A stretch of DNA of 64,000 nt from Rothia sp. P100 (GCF_023712425.1 NZ_JAMAYG010000002.1:124001-188000), one strand, 5' to 3'. Numbered from the stretch's first letter, positions 46,401-55,795 are shown. Translations and numbers: made by a program. Notes: generated from the letters alone by a model not told the origin.

Positions 46401-47166
46401 CGACCAAGAAAGCGAGGCGCAGGAGCGCCAGAACATGCGCGATATTCTGGGGGAACCCGGAGTCGGTAGCTCCCAGCGAAGTGCCCACAGCACCATCACC
46501 CTTGAGCTTGAATCTTTGGCAACCCGGTGGCCAGACATGCAGCAACCGGTCTTTAGCGGTCTGAGCGCCTCAGTTTCTTCCGGCGAATGGTTAGGCATCA
46601 CCGGCCCGTCAGGTGCGGGAAAGACCACGGCGCTGGCTACCCTGCTCGGCTTCCTACCGCTTGAAGAAGGCGAGATTCGGGTCAACGGCCAAGTCTTTGA
46701 CGCGCAGGCGCTCAGGGGCTATGCAGCCTGGTGCCCTCAATCTGCCTATATCTTTGAATCGACCATCGCCAACAACCTAGCGATCGCCCGCCCGTCTGAG
46801 GAAAGGCCCACCGAAGCTGAAATGTACGAGGTGCTAGACCGCGTGGGGCTTGGAGAATTTGTGCGGCAGCTACCGGCGGGTTTGCAGACTCCCGTGGGTG
46901 CTGGGGGTTCCTTCGTCTCTGGCGGTCAGCGCCAGCGCATAGCAATCGCTCGAACCCTGCTGGTGGATTCTCCGCTACTCCTCATGGACGAACCCACCGC
47001 CCACCTGGACGCTCCAGCCGCTGTGGCACTGATTGATGAGGTTGCTCGCGGCACCAAACGTACCTCAGCAGATCAACCGTCCGGTAAAACTACCCTGCCG
47101 GCTGTTGTGCTGGTATCTCACCGTGCTGAAGATATCGCTGCCTGCGATACCGTCGTCAAACTCTAA
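43429..47166 (+). CDS. cydDC: Fused ABC exporter CydDC
   Basis: 1245 residues. CydD and CydC fused in one chain, needed for cytochrome bd assembly (known role: heme or reductant handling across the membrane). Each half has six membrane helices and an ATPase. Half one has Walker A GPSGCGKST (about 418), signature LSAGQMRRLAIARAL and Walker B VLIDEPTAHLD. Half two has GPSGAGKTT, VSGGQRQRIAIARTL and LLMDEPTAHLD, so both ATPase sites look complete. The ATG at 43429 lies inside a TACAAT hexamer, and ATG at 43471 with AAAGGC before it is a good alternative start. It is 67 bp downstream of cydB. Confidence 0.93.
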   Translation: MVNKLFAAAKAETFMANPKNSRPPLGPDAKKNLAVFSLLIAIKTLALVVFAAVLGTAITYLARLTFAVFHEVATYASAVEAQRAIFAGNGRAEVEGIFFASPFVEPSVLSLALTGTLALIVRAAADWYLTYYAQKAATGAKTTLRRQVIRRVLATGGIDTPDGTGATAVLLSRGLDALDHYYTKTLTAFVSTAVIPSILLLVIAFYDWVSALIIVLTLPLIPVFMVLIGRTTREDTARAQKDLLRLSDHIVELVKGLPVLVGLGRSRAQSKALGELGERYRKATMYTLRSAFLSSLALELITTISIALVAVFIGLRLVEGDMGLDVALLALLLAPECYQPLRDVGTAYHQSEEGVAAQRRAQAIIDQPVPPPTVAPGGDYISVRDLSLSYPGRERVLTGVSFNLRHGTTTAITGPSGCGKSTLLGVLGGSLRHGLVPTGTTEPIKVSGLVSGTGSTVWISQSPAFIAPTALAEVALYAAVTRGEGALEGIHYASTLLGETVAFTEEDREFFTSYLHAVGLADLADLPPEALSAGQMRRLAIARALARVATLQAENHHVTVLIDEPTAHLDPVSAAKVNVALAALQETGATLIIVTHDTQLAAATNNRLDATRRPHGVTWQLTSQNTTGLGGYALGTLAQAVATGELEDSTPVAQAEEPSAPHRRRIPGIVSTLRTARKLTGIRAHQTLLPVFLSVLTVVFAVSLTALSGWLIVRAAEQPAMMYLLVAVSGVRFFGLGRAVSRYAERLKTHDLVLKAANTLRIRAWDAAGRSVLSVRSLLRGDRVLDRLVGDVDELRDTAPRVLLPVASHLIVMGLVLLVTALATPIALLPVGLAVLIATFIIPAVVVRADARADAAARRETAGLLRLGVSAIDAAPDLHNNDLDQTVALALSRRDGLNVRSRIHSSRAIGVGQGLMVATWWGAALATIICVWPSVRDGGITAPTAAVVILMLTALFETTAAHVEAVRNWPAFAILVERTREHLADVEADQGDQESEAQERQNMRDILGEPGVGSSQRSAHSTITLELESLATRWPDMQQPVFSGLSASVSSGEWLGITGPSGAGKTTALATLLGFLPLEEGEIRVNGQVFDAQALRGYAAWCPQSAYIFESTIANNLAIARPSEERPTEAEMYEVLDRVGLGEFVRQLPAGLQTPVGAGGSFVSGGQRQRIAIARTLLVDSPLLLMDEPTAHLDAPAAVALIDEVARGTKRTSADQPSGKTTLPAVVLVSHRAEDIAACDTVVKL

Positions 47167-47183
47167 AACCGCTCAAAGAAGCG

Positions 47184-47217
47184 GTGCCCTGGCAAGCATG
47201 CTAGCTTGCCAGGGCAC
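47184..47217. terminator. Bidirectional terminator between cydDC and parC
   Basis: A perfect 14-bp stem (47184-47197 with 47204-47217) with a 6-nt loop. TTTTATTC follows on the plus strand. A second small hairpin, ACCGCT/AGCGGT, precedes it. It serves cydDC and, on the minus strand, parC. Confidence 0.88.
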
Positions 47218-47243
47218 TTTTATTCATTGAGGTGTAAGACAGC

Positions 47244-49844
47244 TTAGAAGAGTGCTTCTTCGGCCACCTCGACTGCATCTTGAGAGCCACGTTCAGTTTC
47301 AACAGATGTTAACGCACCGGGCTGATCAGCTTCGGTTGCTGCTACGGGTGTTGCCGCGGTGACCGCGTAAGCTGGGCCTATTGCGTCCACGGCCTGAGCC
47401 AGCGGCACACCGGAGCCATCACGTGCCCCAAACTCACCGGGCAGGGTACGAGCCACACCGGCTGCGGAAACAGCCTTAGCGGGGCCAACGCCCACCCAGG
47501 CAAGTGCTAGGGAAGACTCACCCTTGAGGAAGCGGTGGGCACGCATACCGGCAGTTGCTCTGCCCTTCTGTGGAAAATCAGCCAGCTCGGTTACCTTAAC
47601 TGAAGCGCCCTCAGCTCCGCCGTCGGTAATGGTTACCACCTGGGCGGGGGAGCCGGGGGGCGTCACCCCAAAGGCGATGAGCCGGTCATCGTCGGCAATC
47701 TTCATGCCCGCCATGCCGCCACCGGTCCTGCCCTGCGGGCGAACCTTGGCTGCATCAAAGACGAGTAGCTTGGCTTGCTCGGTCATGAAAGTTAGCAACA
47801 AATCATTGCTGTCACAGGCGGTAGCGGCAATCAGGCGGTCCTTAGGCTTGAGCTTGATAATCTCAAAGTCCCCTGCATTCAGAGGGTAATCAGGGTTAAC
47901 TCTCTTAACCACGCCACGTTCAGTCGCGAGCGCCAGCACCTGATCGAGTGGCACCAGGGCAACCAGGGTTTCTCCGCGTCCCGGCGTGACTACTTCTGCG
48001 GCTTTCACACCGGACGCTAGCAGGGGAGTGCCCGCTGAATCTTCTAGCACCGGTAGCTCCAGTACCGAGATGCGCACTAGCCGGCCGGTTGAGGTGACCG
48101 CCCCAATTTCACCGCGTGCAGTCGTGGGTACCCAAGAGGTCAGCGCATCGTGTTTCAGGCGCTTACCTGGCTCAATTAGCTCGCTGCGCCCGCCGGCTTC
48201 ACCGCGCGTACGGCCCACCTGACCAGAAGTAGAGAGCAGAACCCAGCAGGGATCGTTGGCGATTTCTAACGAAAGCCCTGCCTCTTTTTTCGCCTTGGAG
48301 GCAGTGGTTGAGAGAGCTGCGACAGCATCAGCCAGATCGTCCTTGGTGACAATCTTGGTGCGCCGGTCAGTGCCGTATTCGTCAGCTACAGCCTGTAACT
48401 CGGCAGAAACCAGGGCACGCAGTATGGTGTCCGACCCCAGAATTTCCTTCAGCTCAGCAATTTCGCGCAGCAGATCCTCGCGCTCTGTTTCCAGCTCAAT
48501 GCGGGAGTACTTGGTGAGCTGACGCAGGCGTAGCTCCAGAATGTGGTTTGCCTGCACCTCGGTTAAATCAAAGACCTGCATGAGGCGGGTACGTGCCTGG
48601 GCAGTTTCGTCCGACGATCGAATAATCTGAATGACCTCGTCGATATCGACGATGGCAATCAGCAGACCTTCGACCAGGTGCAAACGGTCCTGGCGCTTGC
48701 CAAGCCTGTGGTTGGTGCGACGGCGCACCACCTCAAGGCGGTGATCCACGTAAACATGCAGGAGGTCAAGCAGACCCAGGGTTTGAGGCTGACCGTCGAC
48801 CAAGGCAACGTTGTTAATGCCGAAGGAGTCTTCTAGAGGAGTGTGCTTGTAGAGAGCAGCTAGCACCGCTTTAGGGTTAAAGCCGTTCTTGACTTCAATG
48901 ACCATGCGCAGACCATTTTTGCGGTCGGTCAGGTCAACCACGTCAGAGATGCCCTGTAGCTTCTTAGAATTAACCCCGTCCTTGATTTTTTCAATGACCT
49001 TCTCGGGGCCTACCATGTAAGGCAGTTCGGTGACCACGATGCCCTGCTTGCGGGCAGTTACCTGCTCGATGGATACCTTGGCACGGGTCTTGAAGATACC
49101 CCGCCCCTTCTCGTAGGCGTCCTTAATGCCGGTGGTGCCCACAATGGTGCCGCCGCTGGGCAGATCGGGGCCGGGCACCAGCTTCATGATGTCCTTGAGG
49201 CTGGCATCGGGGCTCTCCAACAGGTGGCGGGCAGCGGCGATGATCTCGCGCAGGTTGTGCGGCGCCATGTTAGTTGCCATACCCACCGCGATACCGGCTG
49301 AACCGTTCACTAGCAGGTTGGGGTAGGCAGCCGGTAGCACGGAGGGCTGCATGAACTGGTTGTCGTAGTTTGGCACGAAGTCTACGACGTCCTCGCCCAG
49401 GTCAGCTGTCATAGCAAGGGCTGCCGGGGCCATGCGGGCCTCGGTGTAGCGAGAGGCCGCCGGGCCGTCGTCCAAAGAACCAAAATTACCGTGCCCATCA
49501 ACCATGGGTAGGCGCATCGCGAAGGGCTGGGCGAGTCGCACCATGGCATCGTAGATAGCGCTGTCGCCGTGGGGGTGGAGCTTACCCATGACCTCACCGA
49601 TGACGCGGGCACTTTTGACGTGCCCCTTGTCTGGGCGTAGGCCCATCTGCTGCATCATGTAGAGGATGCGGCGCTGTACTGGTTTGAGTCCGTCGCGGGC
49701 GTCCGGCAGAGCACGGGAGTAGATGACCGAGTAGGAGTACTCGAGGAAACTGTTTTCCATCTCGCTTGAGACATCAATATCGACGATGTTTTCTACAATG
49801 CCCTCGGGGTAGTCATCGTGCGCGGTTTTGGTGCGGCGAGCCAT
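47244..49844 (-). CDS. parC: DNA topoisomerase IV subunit A (ParC, GyrA paralogue)
   Basis: 866 residues. The DNA-cleaving subunit. The winged-helix region has [12 protein letters not shown] and [18 protein letters not shown], where the quinolone-determining Ser95 and Asp99 are intact. The catalytic Tyr133 lies in [10 protein letters not shown] beta-pinwheel C-terminal domain follows. Its best GyrA-box-like stretch, [13 protein letters not shown], departs from the QRRGGKG consensus, so topoisomerase IV is likelier than gyrase. GAGG lies 5-6 nt before the ATG. It partners the plus-strand parE. Confidence 0.9.
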   Translation of the reverse strand: MARRTKTAHDDYPEGIVENIVDIDVSSEMENSFLEYSYSVIYSRALPDARDGLKPVQRRILYMMQQMGLRPDKGHVKSARVIGEVMGKLHPHGDSAIYDAMVRLAQPFAMRLPMVDGHGNFGSLDDGPAASRYTEARMAPAALAMTADLGEDVVDFVPNYDNQFMQPSVLPAAYPNLLVNGSAGIAVGMATNMAPHNLREIIAAARHLLESPDASLKDIMKLVPGPDLPSGGTIVGTTGIKDAYEKGRGIFKTRAKVSIEQVTARKQGIVVTELPYMVGPEKVIEKIKDGVNSKKLQGISDVVDLTDRKNGLRMVIEVKNGFNPKAVLAALYKHTPLEDSFGINNVALVDGQPQTLGLLDLLHVYVDHRLEVVRRRTNHRLGKRQDRLHLVEGLLIAIVDIDEVIQIIRSSDETAQARTRLMQVFDLTEVQANHILELRLRQLTKYSRIELETEREDLLREIAELKEILGSDTILRALVSAELQAVADEYGTDRRTKIVTKDDLADAVAALSTTASKAKKEAGLSLEIANDPCWVLLSTSGQVGRTRGEAGGRSELIEPGKRLKHDALTSWVPTTARGEIGAVTSTGRLVRISVLELPVLEDSAGTPLLASGVKAAEVVTPGRGETLVALVPLDQVLALATERGVVKRVNPDYPLNAGDFEIIKLKPKDRLIAATACDSNDLLLTFMTEQAKLLVFDAAKVRPQGRTGGGMAGMKIADDDRLIAFGVTPPGSPAQVVTITDGGAEGASVKVTELADFPQKGRATAGMRAHRFLKGESSLALAWVGVGPAKAVSAAGVARTLPGEFGARDGSGVPLAQAVDAIGPAYAVTAATPVAATEADQPGALTSVETERGSQDAVEVAEEALF

Positions 49845-49908
49845 GGGACCTCATCAATCGGTTTCGAACATAGTTTCTAACCCATAATACCGTGAACAGC
49901 TAGATGAC

Positions 49909-50670
49909 TTAAGCCTCTTGAAGGGCTGCCGGGGCAGGATGCCGCGGAGCCGGGTGCAAGAGACCGAAGATGCCGGTGAGGAAGAGCGCCGTCATGACCA
50001 GGGAAACAAGGGTGGAGGGTACTACCTCATAGTCACCGCCGGTTAGGGCAAAGGTGTCAGCGAGGCCCATACTCATGTGAAAGCCCCAGGCAAGCCAGGC
50101 TACTGTTAGTGAGAACCAGGTTCCCAGAGCTAACCAGCCAATGGCTCGGGTGCCGGTATAGCTGGCAACCTTGCACCACAGCAGATGAAGGGCACCAACA
50201 CCCAACTGAATCAACAGAGCTATGGAGCCTGCAGTGATGACCAATTTGGGCGAGAACTCCTGGGCGAGCTTCATCTGATCGTAGATTTCCTGAAAGGTCA
50301 GGTGTGGAGCGGCTGCTAAGGGGTTCCAGTAGAAAAAATGCGCTGCCAGTAATCCCATGCCCAGTAACCAGATAAAACCAGTAAGCACCAGACCGCGCCA
50401 GCCTGGCGGGGGAGAACTGATGCGATTGGCTTTGACCTGTTCGATAGAGCGCGTTGGTTGCTTCAGCTCCGTGACGAAATAGAGAAACCCAGCGACAATG
50501 AAGAGCAAACCAAAGCCAGCGGAGGCCATCAGAGCAAGCTTTTGTTGGAGGCTGGACGCCGGTAGCAGCGGAGCGGCGATAAAGAACAGGAGGGCTATGG
50601 TGAGGCTGATAAAAGCGGTACGCCACGCTATGCGGTTGATGCTGGCTGGCAGCTCTGATTCCTTCATCAT
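49909..50670 (-). CDS. Uncharacterised six-helix membrane protein
   Basis: 253 residues with about six hydrophobic segments, near residues 17-36, 45-67, 92-112, 145-168, 175-200 and 215-240. I do not recognise the family. His and Trp residues sit at helix ends (AAHFFYWNPL, ALHLLWCKV, AWGFHMSMG), giving no clear metal-binding pattern. TAACAT ends 6 nt before the ATG at 50670 and no ribosome site is visible, so it is another leaderless candidate. The gene ends 64 bp from the parC start on the same strand. Confidence 0.65.
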   Translation of the reverse strand: MMKESELPASINRIAWRTAFISLTIALLFFIAAPLLPASSLQQKLALMASAGFGLLFIVAGFLYFVTELKQPTRSIEQVKANRISSPPPGWRGLVLTGFIWLLGMGLLAAHFFYWNPLAAAPHLTFQEIYDQMKLAQEFSPKLVITAGSIALLIQLGVGALHLLWCKVASYTGTRAIGWLALGTWFSLTVAWLAWGFHMSMGLADTFALTGGDYEVVPSTLVSLVMTALFLTGIFGLLHPAPRHPAPAALQEA

Positions 50671-50768
50671 GGTCTTATGTTAGAGCCCGTGGCGGGCCTT
50701 TACTAGAGAGCAACTGAGCGGTCTTTGAAAAGGTTCTTGTGTAGGTGCTCACAAAAGTGGTTTTCAAG

Positions 50769-50797
50769 TTGCGGTGGGTCAAATCGGTGCGTATAGT
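50769..50797 (+). promoter_or_regulatory. Promoter of tRNA-Lys
   Basis: TTGCGG (50769-50774), a 17-nt spacer and TATAGT (50792-50797), about 51 nt before the tRNA. A good sigma-70-type match with ideal spacing. Confidence 0.65.
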
Positions 50798-50848
50798 ATT
50801 TATTCGTTGCCAGGGAGCGAAAGCTTGCCGGTGATGATAAATAAATAA

Positions 50849-50921
50849 GCGCCTCTAGCTCAATTGGCAGAGCAATTGACTCTTAATCAATGGGTTCTCG
50901 GTTCGAGTCCGAGGGGGCGCA
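50849..50921 (+). tRNA. tRNA-Lys (anticodon CTT)
   Basis: 73 nt. Acceptor arms 50849-50855 and 50914-50920 pair with one G-T wobble. The D arm is GCTC/GAGC. The anticodon stem ATTGA/TCAAT holds the loop CTCTTAA with anticodon CTT. The T arm CTCGG/CCGAG carries TTCGAGT. CCA is not encoded. Confidence 0.97.
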
Positions 50922-50930
50922 CATTTTCTT

Positions 50931-50962
50931 AAAAGACCTCCACCGCACGGTGGGGGTCTTTT
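50931..50962 (+). terminator. Terminator of tRNA-Lys
   Basis: A 14-bp stem (50931-50944 with 50949-50962, one wobble) with a GCAC loop; the stem ends in four T. Confidence 0.85.
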
Positions 50963-51022
50963 GCTGTCTGCTGCGACTACTATTTAAGGCAACCGGCTCT
51001 ATCATCAGCCCAGGAGGCACCC

Positions 51023-53836
51023 GTGACTGAAACCAACGATGTTTTCACCCCAGCAGACCCCACCAGCCCCACTACAGCTGAGCTTCCTTTCATCTACCCG
51101 GCACATTGGGAAGCGGACGTCGTGCTCCGCGACGGCGCGACAGCTCATCTGCGTCCTGTGGTCCCCACCGACCGGGCAGCCCTTGAAAAGATGTACGCGG
51201 GCCAGTCAGAACGCACCATTTACCTGCGTTTCTTTGCCCACAAGCCCACCCTCAGCGACAAAGAACTCACCCGTTTCACCACCGTGGATCACAAGGACCG
51301 AGTTGCGTTTGTCATCATGCTAGACGGCGAAATGATCGGTATCGGCCGCTACGACCGTGCCGCCGACCCCACAGAAGCTGAAGTCGCCTTCATGATTTCA
51401 GACGCCCACCAGGGCCGCGGAATCGGCTCCATTCTGCTAGAACACCTCGCCGCTGCCGCTAACGAAAAAGGAATCGAGCGGTTCAGCGCCGAAGTGCTCC
51501 CGCAAAACCGTAAAATGCTCAACGTCTTCACCGATGCAGGCTACGAGCTAGCCCGCGAATTTGATGATGGCCTGGTTGCCGTGCACTTCAACATTGACCC
51601 CACTGATCGCTCCCGCGGTGTGATGGAGGCTCGTGAGCACCGCGCCGAGGCAAAATCAATTGCCGAACTACTGGCCCCCGAAGTGATTGTGGTGATGGGT
51701 ACGGCGGATGCCTGGGAAAACAACGGCCATAAGGTTATTCGTACCATTCGTGAAGGAGGCTTCACCGGCAAACTTTACGGCTACAACAGCGCCGGGACAG
51801 CTGCCGGGGAAACCCCAGTCGTTACTGACCTCACCCAGATTGAAGAACGCATTGACCTAGCAATCATTGCCGTGCCCATTACTGAGGTTGCTGCAGCTGT
51901 TGAGTCCGCAGGTCAGGCGGGAGCCCGCGGCGTCCTGATTTACACCACCGGTTTTGCCGATGACGGCGCTCGCGGGCGTGCCCGCCAGAAAGCCCTGGTC
52001 AAAACTGCCCGTAGTTTTGGTATGAGGGTCATTGGCCCGGCGTCCTTCGGCGTGCTCAACAATGACCCTGCTGTGAAACTGGATGCCACCATCAGCACCT
52101 ACGACCCGGCCCCGGGCGCGCTGGGCCTTTTTAGCCAATCCTCAGCCATTGGCGCTATGTTCTCTAACTCTGCTGTACGCCGCAATATCGGGGTTTCCTC
52201 CCTGATTTCAACGGGTAACCGGGCAGATGTCTCGGGCAACGACATCATGCAGTACTGGGAAGATGACAGCGCCACCAAGGTCTGCGCCCTCTATCTTGAA
52301 TCTATTGGCAACCCCCGTAAGTTCAGCCGCATCGCCCGCCGGCTTTCGCGCGTCAAACCCGTGCTGGTGGCAAAGAACGCGGTGACCGGGCAGCAGCTAC
52401 CTCCGGGGCACTCAGGGCGAACCTCCATCGCCCCCACGCAGGCCATCGACGCTATGTTCCGTCAAGCAGGTGTGATTAGCGCCGAAACCTTCGACCAGAT
52501 CCTCGATATCGCCCAGATTCTGGTCTCCCAACCCCTCCCTGCCGGCCGCCGCGTGGCACTGCTCTCCAACGCATCTGCCCTGGGGCAGATCATTGCGGAC
52601 AAGGCTGCGGAACTAGGCATCGATGTCCGCATCAACGAGTCCATGCTGCGCCTGACCGATGAGGGGCTAGATGGTCTTGAAGTGCTAGAAGAGGTTGCCA
52701 CTGGAGCCTTAGAAGCATCAGATATTGATGCGGTCGTAGGAGTCTTCCTCACCGGTGAATCCATCGACCCCCGTAACGTTGCCCGGGTGCTCCTACGCGC
52801 CTCAGCAGCAACGGGTAAACCGGCAATTGCCAGTTTCCCGGGCACGGTGACCTTTGAACAGTCGCTACGCGGCATCTGGCAGGATGAAACCGCCAACTAC
52901 CCAGCACCGGGTCAGACCGAAAGCCAGGGAGCCGAACCCACCGGTGAAGAAGCCACCCGTCTCATGCAAACACTGGGTTTGCCCTGCTACGAGTCACCCG
53001 GTGCCTCCATCAAATCCTTGGCCGCAGTCATGGACTACGTAGAGTGGCGGGCTAAAGAAACTGGTGTAGCTGCCCAACCTGAAGGCGTGAGCCCCAAAGC
53101 TGCACTCGCCGAAATTACTGCCCATATGGGGGACGTTACCGGCGAGAATCTGATTGAACTCGATGCAGAATCAACCCAGGCAATTTTGGGCCACTACGGC
53201 ATTGACCTGCTCCCCGAGTACGGTTTCTCCACCCCAGAACAAGCACACCGTGCCGTGCAAGAAATTGGTGGCTACCCGGTCGTCCTCAAAACCACCGACC
53301 CCTTCCTGCGACACCGCATTGACCTGGGCGGGGTACGTCTGGGCATCGAAAGCGACGCGGAACTGGAGCGTGAAATCGTTCAGATGCACCGTGCTCTTGA
53401 ACCCTACGGAACCTTCGATTTGAGCGTTCAAGAGCAGGTGCAAGCGGGGCAGACCGCCGTACTCACTGCCATAGAAGACCCCCTGATGGGGCCGGTTGTA
53501 TCCTTCGGTATGGCTGGGGACGCCACCAGCCTGCTCGATGACTGGGCCCACCGTGTCCCGCCGCTTACCGAACGTGATGTCTACAAGATGGTGCGCTCAC
53601 CCAAGGCAGCAGCAAAATTGCTGGGTGAAGCGGACCTACCGGCGGTCCGTATTGACCTGCTCGAAGACCTCTGCGCCCGGGTAGCCCTGCTCAAAGACAA
53701 CCACCCCGAAATTGCCTACCTGGAGCTCAACCCCATCCTGGTATCTCAGGAAACCATGACCGTGGTAGGTGCCCGGCTCAAACTGGGCAACCCCCAGCAG
53801 CGTACCGATTCCGCCCGCAGAACTATGAGCAGTTAG
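51023..53836 (+). CDS. GNAT/acyl-CoA synthetase fusion, PatA-like protein acetyltransferase
   Basis: 937 residues from GTG with AGGAGG upstream. Residues 25-185 form a GNAT domain with the acetyl-CoA loop SDAHQGRGIGSILLEHL. The remainder is the NDP-forming acetyl-CoA synthetase module: a CoA-binding domain (about 205-330), two ligase domains with LPPGHSGRTSIAPTQ, and a C-terminal ATP-grasp part (about 720-930) ending YLELNPILV. GNAT comes first, opposite to Salmonella Pat and as in Streptomyces PatA. The inferred role is lysine acetylation, for example of acetyl-CoA synthetase, with the ligase part sensing acetyl-CoA. True acyl-CoA synthesis cannot be excluded. The gene lies 60 bp after the tRNA terminator. 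Confidence 0.88.
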   Translation: MTETNDVFTPADPTSPTTAELPFIYPAHWEADVVLRDGATAHLRPVVPTDRAALEKMYAGQSERTIYLRFFAHKPTLSDKELTRFTTVDHKDRVAFVIMLDGEMIGIGRYDRAADPTEAEVAFMISDAHQGRGIGSILLEHLAAAANEKGIERFSAEVLPQNRKMLNVFTDAGYELAREFDDGLVAVHFNIDPTDRSRGVMEAREHRAEAKSIAELLAPEVIVVMGTADAWENNGHKVIRTIREGGFTGKLYGYNSAGTAAGETPVVTDLTQIEERIDLAIIAVPITEVAAAVESAGQAGARGVLIYTTGFADDGARGRARQKALVKTARSFGMRVIGPASFGVLNNDPAVKLDATISTYDPAPGALGLFSQSSAIGAMFSNSAVRRNIGVSSLISTGNRADVSGNDIMQYWEDDSATKVCALYLESIGNPRKFSRIARRLSRVKPVLVAKNAVTGQQLPPGHSGRTSIAPTQAIDAMFRQAGVISAETFDQILDIAQILVSQPLPAGRRVALLSNASALGQIIADKAAELGIDVRINESMLRLTDEGLDGLEVLEEVATGALEASDIDAVVGVFLTGESIDPRNVARVLLRASAATGKPAIASFPGTVTFEQSLRGIWQDETANYPAPGQTESQGAEPTGEEATRLMQTLGLPCYESPGASIKSLAAVMDYVEWRAKETGVAAQPEGVSPKAALAEITAHMGDVTGENLIELDAESTQAILGHYGIDLLPEYGFSTPEQAHRAVQEIGGYPVVLKTTDPFLRHRIDLGGVRLGIESDAELEREIVQMHRALEPYGTFDLSVQEQVQAGQTAVLTAIEDPLMGPVVSFGMAGDATSLLDDWAHRVPPLTERDVYKMVRSPKAAAKLLGEADLPAVRIDLLEDLCARVALLKDNHPEIAYLELNPILVSQETMTVVGARLKLGNPQQRTDSARRTMSS

Positions 53837-53904
53837 CCCCAAGAACCTACCTGCCTCTAAAATGTAAGGGAGCAAGAGACAACCCACTACCTTCAGGAGT
53901 AGAC

Positions 53905-54495
53905 GTGAGTGTAGATACCAGCCCGCGCCAGCGCATGATTGCCGATATCCAGAACGCAAGCTTCTACCCGGAGCTGGTGCTCGATACGATCGATGAGGCG
54001 CTGGCGGGTCTTGAACCTACCACTCACATGGTGCAGGTAGAAACTCACTTTGACCAGAACGAGGTTCACCGGCACATCACCGCCCTGGTCCTGGCCGGCG
54101 AATTTCTACTGGTGGCGCATTTGGATGACCAAAACTTAGATGAACAGGGGCAGCAGGTGGTCGCCCACGTGTCGACTGAGACCCTGCACGTCTCAAAAAT
54201 CTCAACCTTCACGGTTAGCTACGCTTACCCCCAGCCGCAGAGCTACACTCCTGGTGCCCCCGTCAGTGAGGTTTCCATGCTGCTCTGCTGGACCGGCTCC
54301 CAGCGTCTTGACCTGCAACCGGCTGAGTGCCCTGACCCGTCCTGCGATGCTGACCACGGGATGACCGGCTTGGCACCGCGAGAGGACATCCTGGTGCGAA
54401 TTAGCGCGGGGGCCGATGGCGCCCAGCAAACCCAGCAGGCCCGCACCTTTGCCCGAGCTTTGCGAGCTGTCCACCTTCAGGCAGGCAGCAGGTAG
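53905..54495 (+). CDS. DUF5998 family protein
   Basis: 196 residues from GTG with AGGAG 5 nt upstream. It matches the actinobacterial family DUF5998, sometimes annotated phosphodiesterase. It starts RQRMIADIQNASFYPELV and contains VVAHVSTETLHVSKISTFTVSY. A late CPDPSCDADHG carries two Cys, one His and acidic residues that might bind a metal. There is no membrane segment. The next gene starts 5 bp after its stop, so the two are cotranscribed. Confidence 0.82.
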   Translation: MSVDTSPRQRMIADIQNASFYPELVLDTIDEALAGLEPTTHMVQVETHFDQNEVHRHITALVLAGEFLLVAHLDDQNLDEQGQQVVAHVSTETLHVSKISTFTVSYAYPQPQSYTPGAPVSEVSMLLCWTGSQRLDLQPAECPDPSCDADHGMTGLAPREDILVRISAGADGAQQTQQARTFARALRAVHLQAGSR

Positions 54496-54500
54496 CAGAT

Positions 54501-55724
54501 ATGAAAGATTTTTGTGGAAACGAACTCCCGGTAGCCCCGCCCTACGGCGCCAACACGGTAGCCGACCTCTTTGAGTCGGCCGGCACGCTCACAGCCCAGG
54601 GGAGTCTGACCCCTGAACCCCACCCTATCTACGGATCTGGGCGGCATGACCTGCTGGGGATAGCGGGGCGAATCGAAAAAGCCGGCGGCAAGCCCCATAC
54701 TTACCGCAGTGTCTGCGTGGTCATGGTGGACGGGATGGGGGAGAGCCTGCTACGAACCTACGGCTCTTATGCGCCCTTCCTCAAAAATGCCACTAGCCTG
54801 GGGCCCTTGCACTCGGCGGTTCCCTCAACAACGGTCGCTTCTCTTACTAGCCTGGGCACGTCCTCACCTCCCGGCTATCACGCCATGGCTGGCTACGAAC
54901 TTAAAAACCCGGAAACCGGGCAAGTGATGAACCAGCTATCAGGCTGGGATAAGACCGTGGACCCACACCTCTGGCAGCCTCACCCCACCGTCTTTGAACG
55001 TTACGAAAAACATCTGGACGTTGCCACTGTCTCGCTCAGCAAGTATGCAGGCACCGGCCTCAGCGAAGCCGGGCTACGCGGCGGGCGGTTCGTACATGCC
55101 CAGGGCTACGCCGCCCGGACCACCCTGGCCGCCAGCCTGCTCTCATCGCGTAAGCCGTCACTGGTCTACCTCTACTGGGGTGAACTAGATCAAGCCGGGC
55201 ACAAGTACGGTGCGCACTCCCAGCAGTGGCTAGAGCAGCTAGAAGAACTAAACCTAGCGCTCAAGAATCTAGCTAAGCGGCTACCCCCGCACGTTCTGCT
55301 TCTGGTCACAGCCGACCACGGCATGGTCGATGTTGAGCCGACTAACCGTTACGACTACTCCCAGGATCCTGCGCTATTAGAAAATATTGAGCTTACCGCT
55401 GGTGAACCCCGCATGGTGCAACTGCACCTCAAAGACACCAGCGCCGCCGCTAAAGAGGCAACCATGCAGCGCTGGGCGGACGCCTGGGGCGAGCAAGCCT
55501 GGATTATCGACACCGAAGAAGCCTTTAACGGCGGGTACTTTGGTGCTCACATCACCGAAACAGCCCGCGCTCGCATCGGTGAAGTGCTGGTCGCTGCTCG
55601 TGAACCGGTGGCTCTCTATGACATGCGCCATTACAAACCCCACGCCCTGAACATGGTAGGTCAGCATGGATCACTCACAGCAGAGGAAACTCAAGTTCCC
55701 CTGCTGATGTTGCCCACTAGCTAG
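54501..55724 (+). CDS. Alkaline phosphatase superfamily phosphodiesterase (nucleotide pyrophosphatase-like)
   Basis: 407 residues. The alkaline-phosphatase fold is clear: the metal Asp in VVMVDGMGESLL near residue 75, the nucleophile Thr in VPSTTVASLTSLGTSS, LYWGELDQAGHKYGAHS (Asp, His), LVTADHGMVDVE (Asp, His), and a late QHGSLTAEE His. This is the type I phosphodiesterase/NPP branch. It has no signal peptide, so it acts in the cytoplasm; the substrate is unknown. It is the second gene of a pair with DUF5998, whose conserved linkage suggests a shared function. Confidence 0.87.
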   Translation: MKDFCGNELPVAPPYGANTVADLFESAGTLTAQGSLTPEPHPIYGSGRHDLLGIAGRIEKAGGKPHTYRSVCVVMVDGMGESLLRTYGSYAPFLKNATSLGPLHSAVPSTTVASLTSLGTSSPPGYHAMAGYELKNPETGQVMNQLSGWDKTVDPHLWQPHPTVFERYEKHLDVATVSLSKYAGTGLSEAGLRGGRFVHAQGYAARTTLAASLLSSRKPSLVYLYWGELDQAGHKYGAHSQQWLEQLEELNLALKNLAKRLPPHVLLLVTADHGMVDVEPTNRYDYSQDPALLENIELTAGEPRMVQLHLKDTSAAAKEATMQRWADAWGEQAWIIDTEEAFNGGYFGAHITETARARIGEVLVAAREPVALYDMRHYKPHALNMVGQHGSLTAEETQVPLLMLPTS

Positions 55725-55751
55725 AGCTGGGGCACTCTATCGACCCAAGCA

Positions 55752-55795
55752 AACTGCCCGGGGTCCAACAGTTATTCGTTGGGCCCCGGGCAGTT
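55752..55795. terminator. Bidirectional terminator
   Basis: An 18-bp stem (55752-55769 with 55778-55795, one wobble) with an 8-nt loop lies between convergent genes. T-rich tails are weak on both sides. Confidence 0.78.
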
